Positions 42,460-52,126 are shown, counted from the stretch's first letter. The stretch is 64,000 nt of DNA from an uncultured Lachnospiraceae bacterium (GCA_910588295.1 CAJUQO010000003.1:68187-132186); one strand, 5' to 3'. Made by a program: numbers and translations. Notes: generated by a model from the sequence alone, not told the origin.

Positions 42460-43401
42460 ATGCAGTATAGTGCCGGGACTATAGAATTTACCCTTGACAG
42501 GCTCAGTGTGGTGACACTGGGGAAATTTGACGGTATGCATAGAGGGCATCAGAAACTTTTGAACCGGGTGCTGGAAATCAGCCAGGAGCGGGATTTTCTA
42601 TCCGTTTTATTTACCTTTGATGTATCCCCCGCCGCAATCCTTAAGAACGGCGGGGCCGGTATGCTTCTGACCAATGAAGAGCGCCGGGATATTCTGAGCC
42701 GATCCCGGTTGGACTGGCTGGTGGAATGTCCCTTTGAGAAGAGTCTGATGCATATGGAAGCGGAGGATTTTGTCCGGGATATACTGGTGGAAAAGCTTCG
42801 GGCCGCCGTGTTGGTAGTGGGGCCGGATTTCCGTTTCGGATATCAGCGAAAGGGAACGCCGGAGCTTTTAAAACAGATGGGGACAAAATGCGGTTTTTCC
42901 GTGGAAGTGCTGGATAAAGAGACCTATAAGGACAGGGAGATCAGCAGTACCAGGATCCGCGAGGCCGTGCTGCGGGGGCAGATGGAGGAGGCCGCGCAGA
43001 TGCTGGGCTTTCCCTATTTCCTTTCCGGGAAGATCATCCATGGTCGGCAGTTAGGAAGAAAGCTAGGGATTCCCACTACCAATCTGCGGGCAGACGGGCG
43101 CAGGCTTCTGCCGCCTTTCGGCGTCTATATCACAAGAAATCTCATTGGAGACAGAGATTTCGGCGGCATCACGAATATAGGGACGAAACCCACCGTGAAC
43201 GGGGAGTTTGTCGGCGTGGAGACCCATCTCTTTTCCTGCAATCTGAATCTGTATGGGGAAAACGAGCGGGTAGAACTTTTGAAATTTTTGCGCAAAGAGA
43301 AGAGATTTGATTCGGTGGAGCAATTGAAAGGGCAGATTCTGGCGGATGAGGAGGAAGGACGGCAGTATATTTCCGGTTATGGGGCCGGTCTGAATATATA
43401 G
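42460..43401 (+). CDS. ribF: Bifunctional riboflavin kinase/FAD synthetase
   Basis: Converts riboflavin to FMN and then FAD; 313 residues. The N-terminal adenylyltransferase shows GKFDGMHRGHQKLLNRVL and GPDFRFGYQRKG, with ISSTRIREAV near its end. The C-terminal riboflavin kinase has GRKLGIPTTNLRADG and NIGTKPTVNGEFVGVETHLF. It ends the rimP operon; a gap of 104 bp separates it from truB. Confidence 0.96.
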   Translation: MQYSAGTIEFTLDRLSVVTLGKFDGMHRGHQKLLNRVLEISQERDFLSVLFTFDVSPAAILKNGGAGMLLTNEERRDILSRSRLDWLVECPFEKSLMHMEAEDFVRDILVEKLRAAVLVVGPDFRFGYQRKGTPELLKQMGTKCGFSVEVLDKETYKDREISSTRIREAVLRGQMEEAAQMLGFPYFLSGKIIHGRQLGRKLGIPTTNLRADGRRLLPPFGVYITRNLIGDRDFGGITNIGTKPTVNGEFVGVETHLFSCNLNLYGENERVELLKFLRKEKRFDSVEQLKGQILADEEEGRQYISGYGAGLNI

Positions 43402-43419
43402 GATTGCAGGAATAAGAGC

Positions 43420-43448
43420 TTGTTTTGTGGAAGAAGATGGGATATAAT
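43420..43448 (+). promoter_or_regulatory. Promoter before the Hpt gene
   Basis: TTGTTT (43420-43425), 17-bp spacer, TATAAT (43443-43448), then AAAGGAG before the ATG at 43494. Confidence 0.6.
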
Positions 43449-43493
43449 GTCCGTGGATAAAAGAATACATGTTAAAATAAAGGAGATTATCAT

Positions 43494-43853
43494 ATGACTG
43501 TGCAGGAATGCTATGAGCGTATTGGAGGCGATTATGAGAGTGTGTTCGGGCGTTTTCGCAAGGAGGATCGGATCAAGAAATTTGTGTTCCGTTTTCCGGC
43601 TGATAAGAGCTTCGAGACACTCTGCGCTTCGTTCGAGTCCGGGAATATGGAGGAGGCATTCCGGGCGGCCCATACGCTGAAAGGCGTCAGCCAGAATCTG
43701 AGTTTTGACAGGCTGTATAAGTCCAGTCATGAGATTACGGAAGCGCTGCGCGCGGAGAACAGGGAAGATGTGGAAGCTCTGCTGCCCCGGGTGCGGGAGG
43801 ATTATGAGCTGACAGTTTCCACGATCCAGGCGTTGCAGGCGGAAGAAGCGTAG
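43494..43853 (+). CDS. Stand-alone histidine phosphotransfer (Hpt) protein
   Basis: A 119-residue four-helix Hpt protein. The phosphorylated residue is H60 in FRAAHTLKGVSQNLSFDRLY. It should shuttle phosphate between receiver domains of a phosphorelay. It has its own promoter and terminator and no kinase next to it. The hybrid kinase at 55360 has two receivers and no Hpt, making it a possible partner within the window. Confidence 0.9.
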   Translation: MTVQECYERIGGDYESVFGRFRKEDRIKKFVFRFPADKSFETLCASFESGNMEEAFRAAHTLKGVSQNLSFDRLYKSSHEITEALRAENREDVEALLPRVREDYELTVSTIQALQAEEA

Positions 43854-43917
43854 AATTTTCACAGCCTGGATAGTAGCCGGACAGGCGGAGATATAGTAAA
43901 CAGTGGTTGTGATTTTG

Positions 43918-43952
43918 GCCGGGATTGAAAGTGAGATCCTGGCTTTATTTTT
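43918..43952 (+). terminator. Intrinsic terminator after the Hpt gene
   Basis: 8-bp stem GCCGGGAT / ATCCTGGC (43918-43925, 43936-43943), one G-T pair, loop of 10, then TTTATTTTT. Confidence 0.7.
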
Positions 43953-44003
43953 GATAGAATTAGGGATAATAATTAAAACGGCTGTTCCATTGCGGGGGAG
44001 ATC

Positions 44004-45731
44004 ATGAGAAAAATACTGACCTATCTGAAATCTTATAAAAAAGAATGCGTGCTGGCGCCGCTGTTCAAGCTGCTGGAGGCCACCTTTGAACTTTTCGTAC
44101 CCCTGGTGGTGGCGGCCATCGTGGATACCGGCATTGCAAGAGGCGATACAGGCTATATCCTGCGGATGTGCGGTATCATGATCCTGCTGGGCGTCATCGG
44201 GCTGGCCTGTTCGGTTACGGCCCAGTATTTTGCGGCCCGGGCGGCGGTAGGATTTTCCACGAAGCTGCGCCACGAGCTGTTTGCCCACATCCAGGGCCTG
44301 TCCTTTACGGAACTGGATCAGGCGGGGACTTCGACGATGATCACCCGCATGACCAATGACGTAAATCAGGTGCAGTCCGGCGTCAATCTGGTGCTGCGGC
44401 TTTTTATGCGGTCGCCCTTTATCGTATTTGGCGCTATGGCTATGGCCTTTACCATTGACGTAAAAGCCGCCATGGTCTTTGTGGTGACGATCCCTCTTTT
44501 GTCTGTGGTAGTGTTTGGCGTGATGCTGATCAGCATACCGCTGTACCGCCGGGTGCAGAATGCCCTGGATCAGGTGCTGGGCAAAACCAGGGAAAATCTG
44601 ACCGGCGCCAGGGTGATCCGTGCCTTTCACCGGGAAGAGGAGGAGATCGACGAGTTTGAGCGGCGCAATGGGGTCCTGAACAGCCTGCAGCGTTTTGTGG
44701 GAAAACTATCGGGCCTCATGAATCCATTGACCTTTATTATCATCAACATGGCTATTGTGGTGTTGATCTATGTGGGCGGCGTTCAGGTAGACACCGGCGT
44801 AATCACCCAGGGAGAGGTGGTGGCTCTGGTTAATTATATGTCCCAGATCCTTGTGGAGCTGGTGAAGCTGGCCAACCTGATCATCACTGTTACCAAGGCG
44901 GTGGCCTGCGGCAACCGGATCGGGCAGATGCTGGAGGTGCAATCCTCTCAGAAAGACGGGAAAGAAGCTTTTACAGAATCCGGAACCCCGGAGGATTACA
45001 TTGTCTTTGAACACGCCCAGCTCACCTATGCGGGTTCTTCTGTGCCGGCCCTTGCGGATTTGAATCTGCGGGTGAAACAAGGCCAGACCATCGGTGTGAT
45101 CGGCGGGACGGGTTCCGGCAAGACTTCCTTTGTCCACTTGCTTCCCCGTTTTTATGATACGACGGCGGGATCCGTGCGCATTGGAGGCAGGGATGTGAAA
45201 GATTACCGGATAGAAGAGCTTCGCCGCCGCATCGGTATCGTCATGCAGAAGGCGGTGTTGTTTCACGGTACGATACGGGAAAATCTGCTGTGGGGAAATG
45301 AAAATGCCACGGAAGAAGAGTTGTGGGCGGCTCTGGATACGGCCCAGGCCCGCAATGTGGTGGAGAGCAAGACATTAGGCCTGGACGAGCCGGTGGGCCA
45401 GGGCGGAGGCAATTTTTCCGGCGGGCAGAGGCAGAGGCTGACCATCGCCCGGGCTCTGGTGCGCCGTCCGGATATCCTGATCCTGGACGACAGTGCCTCG
45501 GCCCTGGATTATGCCACGGACGCGGCTCTGCGGAAAGCGATCCGCGGCATGTCCGGCGGGATGACTGTATTTATCGTGTCCCAGCGAACCTCCAGTATCC
45601 AGCATGCGGATCAGATCGTAGTGCTGGACGACGGGCGTATGGTAGGCCTGGGTACCCATGATGAGCTTCTGGAAGGCTGTGAAATATACAGAGAGATTTA
45701 TGAATCCCAGTACAGGAAGGAGGGCGCGTGA
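44004..45731 (+). CDS. ABC exporter half-transporter, degenerate-site subunit
   Basis: A 575-residue fused membrane (about 1-310) and nucleotide-binding (about 330-575) subunit. Walker A is GGTGSGKTSFVHLLPRF, signature NFSGGQRQRL, and Walker B ILILDDSASALD, with Asp in place of the catalytic Glu. That is the usual sign of the non-canonical half of a heterodimeric exporter. Stop and next start overlap by one base (TGATG), so the two are made together. Substrate, drug or lipid, unknown. Confidence 0.92.
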   Translation: MRKILTYLKSYKKECVLAPLFKLLEATFELFVPLVVAAIVDTGIARGDTGYILRMCGIMILLGVIGLACSVTAQYFAARAAVGFSTKLRHELFAHIQGLSFTELDQAGTSTMITRMTNDVNQVQSGVNLVLRLFMRSPFIVFGAMAMAFTIDVKAAMVFVVTIPLLSVVVFGVMLISIPLYRRVQNALDQVLGKTRENLTGARVIRAFHREEEEIDEFERRNGVLNSLQRFVGKLSGLMNPLTFIIINMAIVVLIYVGGVQVDTGVITQGEVVALVNYMSQILVELVKLANLIITVTKAVACGNRIGQMLEVQSSQKDGKEAFTESGTPEDYIVFEHAQLTYAGSSVPALADLNLRVKQGQTIGVIGGTGSGKTSFVHLLPRFYDTTAGSVRIGGRDVKDYRIEELRRRIGIVMQKAVLFHGTIRENLLWGNENATEEELWAALDTAQARNVVESKTLGLDEPVGQGGGNFSGGQRQRLTIARALVRRPDILILDDSASALDYATDAALRKAIRGMSGGMTVFIVSQRTSSIQHADQIVVLDDGRMVGLGTHDELLEGCEIYREIYESQYRKEGA

Positions 45732-47485
45732 TGGCAAAGAAAAAGACGGGCGTGGAGAAAGAAACCCTGGGCAAGGTGCTTCGCTATGTGCGCAGACACA
45801 GCGGCTGGCTGGTGGTGTCCCTGGTGATGGCAGCGCTGTCGGTGGCCGGAGCCCTGTACCTTCCGGTGCTGACCGGGCGGGCGGTGGACTGCATCATCCG
45901 GGCGGGAGAAGTAAATTTCACCAGTATAAAGGACATCCTGAGGCAGATGGGCCTGTTGATCCTGTTGACCGCCGCCGTCCAGTGGGTGATGAACGTGTGC
46001 AACAACCGGATTACCTACGATGTGGTACGGGATCTGCGGGAGGACGCTTTTAAAAGGATCGAGGAACTGCCATTGAAATATCTGGACAGCCATCAGCCCG
46101 GCGAGATCGTGAGCCGGGTGATCGCCGATGCGGATCAGTTTGCCGACGGGCTTTTGATGGGCTTTACCCAGCTTTTCACCGGAGTACTGACCATTGTGGG
46201 GACGCTGGGCTTCATGCTTTCGGTGAATCTGTGGATTACACTGGTGGTAGTGCTTGTGACTCCGGTTTCCTTTTTTGTGGCGGGATTTATCGCCAAACGA
46301 ACCTATAAAATGTTCCGTTTGCAGTCGGAGACCAGAGGGGAGCAGACGGCTCTGGTAGAGGAAGTGATCGGCAGCCAGAAGGTGGTGCAGGCCTTTGGCC
46401 ACGGCGCATTTGAGCAGGACAAATTTGATGAGATTAATGGCAGACTGCAGAAATATTCTTTACAGGCGGTATTTTTTTCCTCACTGACCAATCCCTGTAC
46501 TCGGTTTGTCAACAGTCTGGTCTACACCGGCGTGGCGCTGACCGGGGCCATGCTGGCGATCTCAGGATCGCTGAGCGTGGGGCAGCTCACCTGCCTTTTG
46601 AGCTATGCGAACCAGTATACGAAACCCTTTAATGAGATTTCCGGCGTTGTGACAGAGCTCCAGAACGCCCTGGCCTGTGCGGGGCGGCTGATCGAGTTGA
46701 TCGAAGAGGAGCCACAGAAGCCGGATGCGCCGGATGCCCGGGTGCTGGCGGATGCCTCCGGCCGGGTATCCCTGGAGCATGTGGACTTTTCCTATGTCCC
46801 CGAACGGCCGCTGATTGAGGATTTTTCCCTCAAAGTGCAGCCGGGACAGCGAGTGGCCCTGGTGGGGCCTACGGGCTGCGGGAAGACGACAATGATCAAT
46901 CTGCTGATGCGTTTTTACGATGTGGACAGCGGGAAAATCTGCGTGGACGGCACGGATATCCGACAGATAACGAGAAAAAGTCTCCGGGGAAATTACGGTA
47001 TGGTGCTTCAGGATACCTGGCTGAAATCCGGAACGATACGGGAAAATATCTGTATGGGCAGACCGGATGCCTCCGAGGAGGAGATGATCGAGGCCGCAAA
47101 GGCGTCCCATGCCCACAGTTTTATCCTGCGCCTGCCGCAGGGGTATGACACGGTGATCGGCGAGGACGGGGGCAGTCTTTCCCAGGGGCAGAAGCAGCTT
47201 CTGTGCATTACCCGTGTCATGCTGTGTCTGCCGCCCATGCTGATTTTGGATGAGGCCACCTCATCTATTGATACCCGCACGGAGATCCGGATCCAGAAGG
47301 CCTTTGCCCGCATGATGCGGGGGAGAACCAGCTTTATCGTGGCCCACAGGCTTTCCACGATCCGGGAGGCAGATGTGATCCTGGTCATGAGGGACGGCCA
47401 TATTGTGGAGCAGGGAGACCATGAGGAGCTGCTGGCGCAAAACGGATTCTATGCCGAATTGTACAACAGCCAGTTCTCGGCGTGA
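45731..47485 (+). CDS. ABC exporter half-transporter, catalytic subunit
   Basis: Partner subunit of 584 residues. Membrane domain about 1-325, then Walker A GPTGCGKTTMINLLMRFYD, signature SLSQGQKQLLCI (an LSQGQ variant) and canonical Walker B MLILDEATSSID. With the preceding subunit it forms one consensus and one degenerate ATP site, as in BmrCD or LmrCD-type exporters. Start ATG 45731 follows AGGAAGGAGGG. Confidence 0.93.
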   Translation: MAKKKTGVEKETLGKVLRYVRRHSGWLVVSLVMAALSVAGALYLPVLTGRAVDCIIRAGEVNFTSIKDILRQMGLLILLTAAVQWVMNVCNNRITYDVVRDLREDAFKRIEELPLKYLDSHQPGEIVSRVIADADQFADGLLMGFTQLFTGVLTIVGTLGFMLSVNLWITLVVVLVTPVSFFVAGFIAKRTYKMFRLQSETRGEQTALVEEVIGSQKVVQAFGHGAFEQDKFDEINGRLQKYSLQAVFFSSLTNPCTRFVNSLVYTGVALTGAMLAISGSLSVGQLTCLLSYANQYTKPFNEISGVVTELQNALACAGRLIELIEEEPQKPDAPDARVLADASGRVSLEHVDFSYVPERPLIEDFSLKVQPGQRVALVGPTGCGKTTMINLLMRFYDVDSGKICVDGTDIRQITRKSLRGNYGMVLQDTWLKSGTIRENICMGRPDASEEEMIEAAKASHAHSFILRLPQGYDTVIGEDGGSLSQGQKQLLCITRVMLCLPPMLILDEATSSIDTRTEIRIQKAFARMMRGRTSFIVAHRLSTIREADVILVMRDGHIVEQGDHEELLAQNGFYAELYNSQFSA

Positions 47486-47490
47486 AGCAA

Positions 47491-47537
47491 TCGGCCCTTC
47501 GCCGTAGGCGGACTTCCCATGGGCCGAACTGTTACGA
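47491..47537. repeat. Hairpin ending in the 18201-family sequence
   Basis: TCGGCCC (47491-47497) pairs with GGGCCGA (47521-47527) around an inner CGCC/GGCG hairpin. GGCCGAACTGTTACGA (47522-47537) matches 22545-22560 in 15 of 16 positions. Confidence 0.45.
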
Positions 47538-47565
47538 TTTGTCCGGAATGTCGCCGGATAGTTCG

Positions 47566-47594
47566 TTGTAATGATTAACCAATTGTGTTATATT
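47566..47594 (+). promoter_or_regulatory. Promoter before the SseB-like gene
   Basis: TTGTAA (47566-47571), 17-bp spacer, TATATT (47589-47594), 63 bp before the start codon. Confidence 0.55.
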
Positions 47595-47657
47595 GTACCT
47601 GTGATGCTATTAAACCGTTGCATCTTAGAAAGTTTTACAGAAAGACAGGTGGCTGTT

Positions 47658-48458
47658 ATGGCAGTGGACAATAAGTTTTTGATCAGAAAAATAAAAGGGC
47701 TTGCGAAAGCGTATGTGATGTTTTCACGGGTGACCAGGCATCCTTTCGCTGTCTGCGATGAGGAGACCTTTGATGACCAGCTCTGGCTGTTCTCCACGGA
47801 GGAAAGTGTAAAAGACACGGCGCAGAAGTTTTTGGAAAAGGGCTATCCGATCTATGGCGTGACCTTTGAAAAGGATCGGCTGGGCATCTTTTTCGCGGAG
47901 GCCCATGCCCTGGGATTTAATCAGGTGGTATTTATGGACGGGGACAGGAAAAGCTGTGTCGGTTTAGTCGAGATCATACCGGAGCCCGATTTTTCCAAAC
48001 TGCCCGTCGAGCGCCGGCCGGTTTTGAACCCGGCTCTGCAGTTGTCCTCCCTGTATTTTATGCAGGAGCTGAGCCGTCAGATTCCCGCGGAGGAAAAGAC
48101 CAATCTCCAGGAGCTGGAAGAAGAGCTGGCGGCGAATCTGTCAAAATCCAGGCTGATGATCCCTGTGGTGGGGAAGAAGCTTTTTAAACCGGGGGATAAG
48201 CTGGAGAAAGGTTCTTTTGACCTGACGTTTGTCAAAGATAAAGAGGGCGTCATGTTCCTTCCGGTCTTTTCGGATGTACTGGAGTTCAACCTTTTCAATG
48301 ACAAGAAACAGTTCCAGGGCGTGGTCATGACCATTGACCAGTTAAGGCCCCTGGTACAGGGGAAATGCGAGGGTATGATCGTAAATCCCCGCAGCATGGC
48401 ATTAAAGCTTACGCCTAAGATGATAGACGGCATATTGAAACGGTTTTTTGAGTTTTGA
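47658..48458 (+). CDS. SseB-family protein
   Basis: A 266-residue cytosolic protein without signal or membrane segment. The C-terminal half (PVVGKKLFKPGDKLEKGSFD, LPVFSDVLEFNLFNDKKQFQ) matches the SseB N-terminal domain found in many Clostridial proteins of unknown role. Start ATG 47658 follows AGGTGG at 5 bp; the frame upstream of it covers the promoter. No informative neighbours. Confidence 0.72.
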   Translation: MAVDNKFLIRKIKGLAKAYVMFSRVTRHPFAVCDEETFDDQLWLFSTEESVKDTAQKFLEKGYPIYGVTFEKDRLGIFFAEAHALGFNQVVFMDGDRKSCVGLVEIIPEPDFSKLPVERRPVLNPALQLSSLYFMQELSRQIPAEEKTNLQELEEELAANLSKSRLMIPVVGKKLFKPGDKLEKGSFDLTFVKDKEGVMFLPVFSDVLEFNLFNDKKQFQGVVMTIDQLRPLVQGKCEGMIVNPRSMALKLTPKMIDGILKRFFEF

Positions 48459-48609
48459 AGCTCTGCATAACTTCGGTATCCTGAAGCCTCCGCCGGGCAG
48501 AATGGATTTTGTACGGCAGGGGCTTTTGTCAGTACAAAAACTGTACTGGTGACGGTACGGGACAGCTACGGAAAATGATAAATGTTACAGCAGACACGGA
48601 AATGTAGGG

Positions 48610-50931
48610 ATGAATCAATTATTTTATACGGATTATGCAAAAGAATGGTTCGAGGCCCTTCCGCTTGGCAACGGAAGGCTGGGCGCAATGGTTTACGGCG
48701 AACCGTTTGAGGGGAAAATACAGCTGAACGAAGAAAGTGTTGTGTACGGAGGCCCGGTTGACCGTATCAATCCGGAGGCCGGTAAAAATCTGTCCAAGAT
48801 CCGCAGCCTTGTAAAAGAAGGGAAGATTGAGGAAGCGGAAGAACTGGAGGTGTATGCGCTGTCGGGAACGCCCCAGAGCCAGAGGCCCTATCAGACATTG
48901 GGAGATTTTTCCTACCATATCCGCCATGGGGACGGTGAGATATCGGATTATCGGCGTGAACTGGATCTGGAGACGGGGACTGTAACGGTCAGTTACAGGC
49001 ATAACGGCATTGTCTATGGAATGGGCGCGTTCATCTCTCTGGAAAAGGATGTCCTTGTGGTGGAATTTACAGCCGACAGGCCGGGCTGTTTATCGATGTC
49101 CGGCCTGCTGACCAGGGGGAGATATTATAACTGCGCGGGGAAAGCCGGGGAGCATACCATTTTTATAGACGGTGATCTGGGAAAAGGCGGGAGCGATTTT
49201 TGCGTCCAGGCAAAAGCGTGTGCTCGGGGCGGCAGCGTTCAGGTGATCGGCGAGCATCTGGTCATTAAAAATGCCGACCGGGCAGTCATCTATCTGAACG
49301 GGGTGACTACCTATCCCCTGCGGGAAAAGAAGGTAACGGACTGCCATGGTTTCCTGCGGCAGCAGCTATCCGGAATGACCATAACATGTTTTGAGGACAT
49401 AAAAGAAAGCCACATCCGCAGGCATAAAGAGATGTTTGGCCGCTCTGTCCTGGAGCTGGAAGAAGAGGAACCTTTTTTAGAAATTTTGCCGACGGACGAG
49501 AGGCTTAAGCGGGTTGCTGAAGGCGGATCTGACAGGGGACTGGCCGCGCTTTACTATGCATACGGACGTTATATGCTGATGTCAAGCAGCCAGCCGGGAG
49601 GGCTTCCGGCAAATCTTCAGGGGATCTGGTGCGAGAAACTGGAACCGATCTGGGATTCCAAATATACGATCAATATTAACACGCAGATGAACTACTGGCC
49701 GGCGGAGATCTGTAACCTTTCCGAGTGCCATATGCCGCTGTTCGACCATCTGGAGCGGATGGTGGAGAACGGTAAACGTACAGCTTCCAGGATGTATGGA
49801 TGCCGCGGCTTTGTCGCACACCACAATACAGATGTATGGGCGGATACGGCTCCCCAGGATCTGGCCGAAACGGCCAGCTACTGGGTGATGGGCGGCGCCT
49901 GGCTGGTCACGCATATATGGAAACATTACCGGTATACGATGGATGAAGGATTTTTGGAACGGATGTATCCTGTGCTGCGGGAGTGCGTACAGTTTTTTGC
50001 GGATTTTCTTATAGAGGACGGCGGGGAACTGGTGATCTGTCCCTCTGTATCGCCGGAAAATACATATATTATGGAAAACGGGCAAATGGGCAGGGTGTGT
50101 ATGAGTTCCACCATGGATACGGCGATCCTCAGGGACGTCCTCGCGCAGTTTCTGGAGAGTGAAAAGATCCTTGGCAGACAATCCGTGCTTAACGGGCAGG
50201 TTTGCCGGATTTTGGAAAAGCTGCCGCAGTTTGCGGTGGGCAGACATGGCCAGCTCATGGAATGGCGGGAGGATTACAATGAATGGGAACTGGGGCACCG
50301 GCATTTTTCCCATCTGTATCCGATTTTTCCCTCCAGCCAGATCAACCAGTATGAACATGCGGAACTGTTTGAGGCCGGCAGAAAATCGCTGGAGCGCCGC
50401 ATGAAATATGGCGGCGGCCATACGGGCTGGAGCTGTGCGTGGCTGATCAATCTGTATGCCCGTTTTGGAGACGGGGACAGCGCAGTCAAATATATCCATT
50501 ATCTTTTGGGAAAACTGACGGCTCCCAATCTGTTCGATTTGCATCCGCCGCTGGAAAGAATTTCCGGTATTCCGTGGGTATTTCAGATCGACGGGAATCT
50601 GGGCGGCGCCTGCGGAATCGCCCAGCTGCTGCTCCAGAGCCATCCGGACGAGATCTGCCTGCTGCCTGCGCTGCCATCCTCCTGGGCAAAGGGCAGGGTA
50701 AACGGGTTATGTGCGGAAGGCGGGTTTGAACTGGATATCTGCTGGGAGGAGGGAAGGCTGAAAGAAAGCGTTCTCTATGCAAAAAAGGGGGGAACAGCTG
50801 TGATCAACTGTCCGGAGAAACTGGGGATTTCGAAAAACGGGCAGCCCGTTTGCGCCGGCCGGGATGAAAGGAGGCGCTATGTATGGGAGACGCAGCCGGG
50901 AGATATTTATCAGTTGAAGCGTTCTGAATAA
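48610..50931 (+). CDS. Glycoside hydrolase family 95 protein (alpha-L-fucosidase type)
   Basis: A 773-residue GH95 enzyme. Order: N-terminal beta-sandwich (AKEWFEALPLGNGRLGAMVY, LNEESVVYGGP), linker, (alpha/alpha)6 barrel with NINTQMNYWPAEICNLSEC and AHHNTDVWADTAP, and a C-terminal part with DLHPPLERI and DGNLGGACG. These residues match the catalytic Asn/Asp/Glu set of 1,2-alpha-L-fucosidases; galactosidase members are also known. No signal peptide is visible, so it likely acts on imported oligosaccharides. No transporter or regulator is adjacent. An inverted repeat TTTTGTAC/GTACAAAA (48507-48514, 48532-48539) lies upstream. Confidence 0.93.
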   Translation: MNQLFYTDYAKEWFEALPLGNGRLGAMVYGEPFEGKIQLNEESVVYGGPVDRINPEAGKNLSKIRSLVKEGKIEEAEELEVYALSGTPQSQRPYQTLGDFSYHIRHGDGEISDYRRELDLETGTVTVSYRHNGIVYGMGAFISLEKDVLVVEFTADRPGCLSMSGLLTRGRYYNCAGKAGEHTIFIDGDLGKGGSDFCVQAKACARGGSVQVIGEHLVIKNADRAVIYLNGVTTYPLREKKVTDCHGFLRQQLSGMTITCFEDIKESHIRRHKEMFGRSVLELEEEEPFLEILPTDERLKRVAEGGSDRGLAALYYAYGRYMLMSSSQPGGLPANLQGIWCEKLEPIWDSKYTININTQMNYWPAEICNLSECHMPLFDHLERMVENGKRTASRMYGCRGFVAHHNTDVWADTAPQDLAETASYWVMGGAWLVTHIWKHYRYTMDEGFLERMYPVLRECVQFFADFLIEDGGELVICPSVSPENTYIMENGQMGRVCMSSTMDTAILRDVLAQFLESEKILGRQSVLNGQVCRILEKLPQFAVGRHGQLMEWREDYNEWELGHRHFSHLYPIFPSSQINQYEHAELFEAGRKSLERRMKYGGGHTGWSCAWLINLYARFGDGDSAVKYIHYLLGKLTAPNLFDLHPPLERISGIPWVFQIDGNLGGACGIAQLLLQSHPDEICLLPALPSSWAKGRVNGLCAEGGFELDICWEEGRLKESVLYAKKGGTAVINCPEKLGISKNGQPVCAGRDERRRYVWETQPGDIYQLKRSE

Positions 50932-50938
50932 AATTACG

Positions 50939-50964
50939 GATGGAGCCAGCAGCCTGGCTCCATC
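50939..50964. terminator. Palindrome between convergent genes
   Basis: Perfect 11-bp inverted repeat GATGGAGCCAG / CTGGCTCCATC with a 4-nt loop; no strong T run on either strand. Probably a bidirectional transcript end. Confidence 0.55.
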
Positions 50965-50989
50965 GTCGGGAAAAGATGTTTTTATGGCT

Positions 50990-51895
50990 TTACCATTTAA
51001 ATTTTGTCTGAGTGATTTTCACTGTTTTCTTCGACTTGAAATCATAACGGTAATAATTAATGTTTCCCTTTGAATCGAAGAGGATATAATACACATTTTT
51101 GGATGTAATGATCCCTGTGCGGCTGCCCTGGAGCTTTTTTAATAGGGTTTTTTTGTTCTTCCCGGTCAGGCTGCAGCTGCGGATACGGAACGTGCTGGAA
51201 GAGCTGTATTCTCCGGCTACATATTCCGAATAATAGATTTTATTGCCGGAGATATGGCCGGAACTTGCTTTTGTGGTGATACGGGTGGATTTTCCGGTTT
51301 TGCAGTCATACACATAGAGATTCAGGGGCCCCACGGCGCCGGTGTTGGGCATGGCCAGAAGATACCGGCCGCTTTGTTCCACGACGCGGGCGCTTTTAAT
51401 AGCCCGTTTGGAAGCCCCTTTTTTTACGTCCATGCGGTAGGTATGCAGGAGTGTGGGATCCTTTTTATCATAACAGTCCAGATACAGATAACCCTTATAA
51501 TAGGCGGTGGGCCCGGAAGTGTTTTTGATGCTGCCGACTTTGGATTTACTTTTGCCGTTCACTTTGATTTTGTAAACATAACCAGTATATGTACCGCTGC
51601 TGTTGAGGCTTCCCATCTCCGCATAGTAAACGGTGGAGCCGTCAGAGATACAGGCGTTAGCCATGTTATGCCCGCTGGAAGCCTGAACCAGCGGACTGCC
51701 GTTTCCGGATTTTGATTTGGAGATCCGGATCGATTTGGTGGCGTAGTCGCTCCAGATATAATATTTTCCGATTTTTGTATCTCTGCTGCATTGTTTAAAA
51801 GAGGCGGCTTCGGCTTTTACCGGTGCAGCGAATACCAGACATGCAAACAGAAAGAGGGCCAGAAGCCCGAGGTGGGGTGTTTTTTGGTTTTTCAT
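50990..51895 (-). CDS. Secreted protein with propeller-like repeats (DUF5050-like)
   Basis: A 301-residue protein with a cleavable signal peptide (LLALFLFACLVFAAPVKAEA). The mature part is Lys/Ser/Tyr-rich with repeats of the form YYKGYLYLDCYDK, GNKIYYSEYV and TSKNVYYILFDSKGNI, as in DUF5050-type beta-propellers. Function unknown; probably a surface or matrix protein. Start ATG at 51895 follows AAAGGAAC; another ATG 6 codons earlier is possible. Confidence 0.75.
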   Translation of the reverse strand: MKNQKTPHLGLLALFLFACLVFAAPVKAEAASFKQCSRDTKIGKYYIWSDYATKSIRISKSKSGNGSPLVQASSGHNMANACISDGSTVYYAEMGSLNSSGTYTGYVYKIKVNGKSKSKVGSIKNTSGPTAYYKGYLYLDCYDKKDPTLLHTYRMDVKKGASKRAIKSARVVEQSGRYLLAMPNTGAVGPLNLYVYDCKTGKSTRITTKASSGHISGNKIYYSEYVAGEYSSSSTFRIRSCSLTGKNKKTLLKKLQGSRTGIITSKNVYYILFDSKGNINYYRYDFKSKKTVKITQTKFKW

Positions 51896-51944
51896 AATGC
51901 GTGTTCCTTTCATGTAATGTGATGAATAAAACAGTTTCGGAATA

Positions 51945-51973
51945 ATTGTACAGGGATTTTGTTATGAACGCAA
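51945..51973 (-). promoter_or_regulatory. Promoter of the secreted-protein gene
   Basis: On the minus strand TTGCGT (51968-51973), 17-bp spacer, TACAAT (51945-51950), 49 bp before the start codon. Confidence 0.55.
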
Positions 51974-52039
51974 GTTGTTTTGTTACAGTTGTTTTTGCGC
52001 TTTTGCAAGGGATGGGGCTGGTATGCCGCTAAAAAGGAA

Positions 52040-52068
52040 TTGCAATGTATTCTTAAAGGCGGTAAAAT
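52040..52068 (+). promoter_or_regulatory. Promoter of thrC
   Basis: TTGCAA (52040-52045), 17-bp spacer, TAAAAT (52063-52068). No T-box or threonine leader peptide is visible between it and the ATG at 52127. Confidence 0.6.
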
Positions 52069-52126
52069 AAAGTCCATGGTAACAGAAACGCAAATATAAG
52101 GAAATAATCAGAGGAGATGCAATATT

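Noticed and set aside
51974..52126. T-box or threonine attenuator before thrC
   Set aside because: No T-box core motif, no threonine-rich leader peptide and no terminator hairpin are visible.
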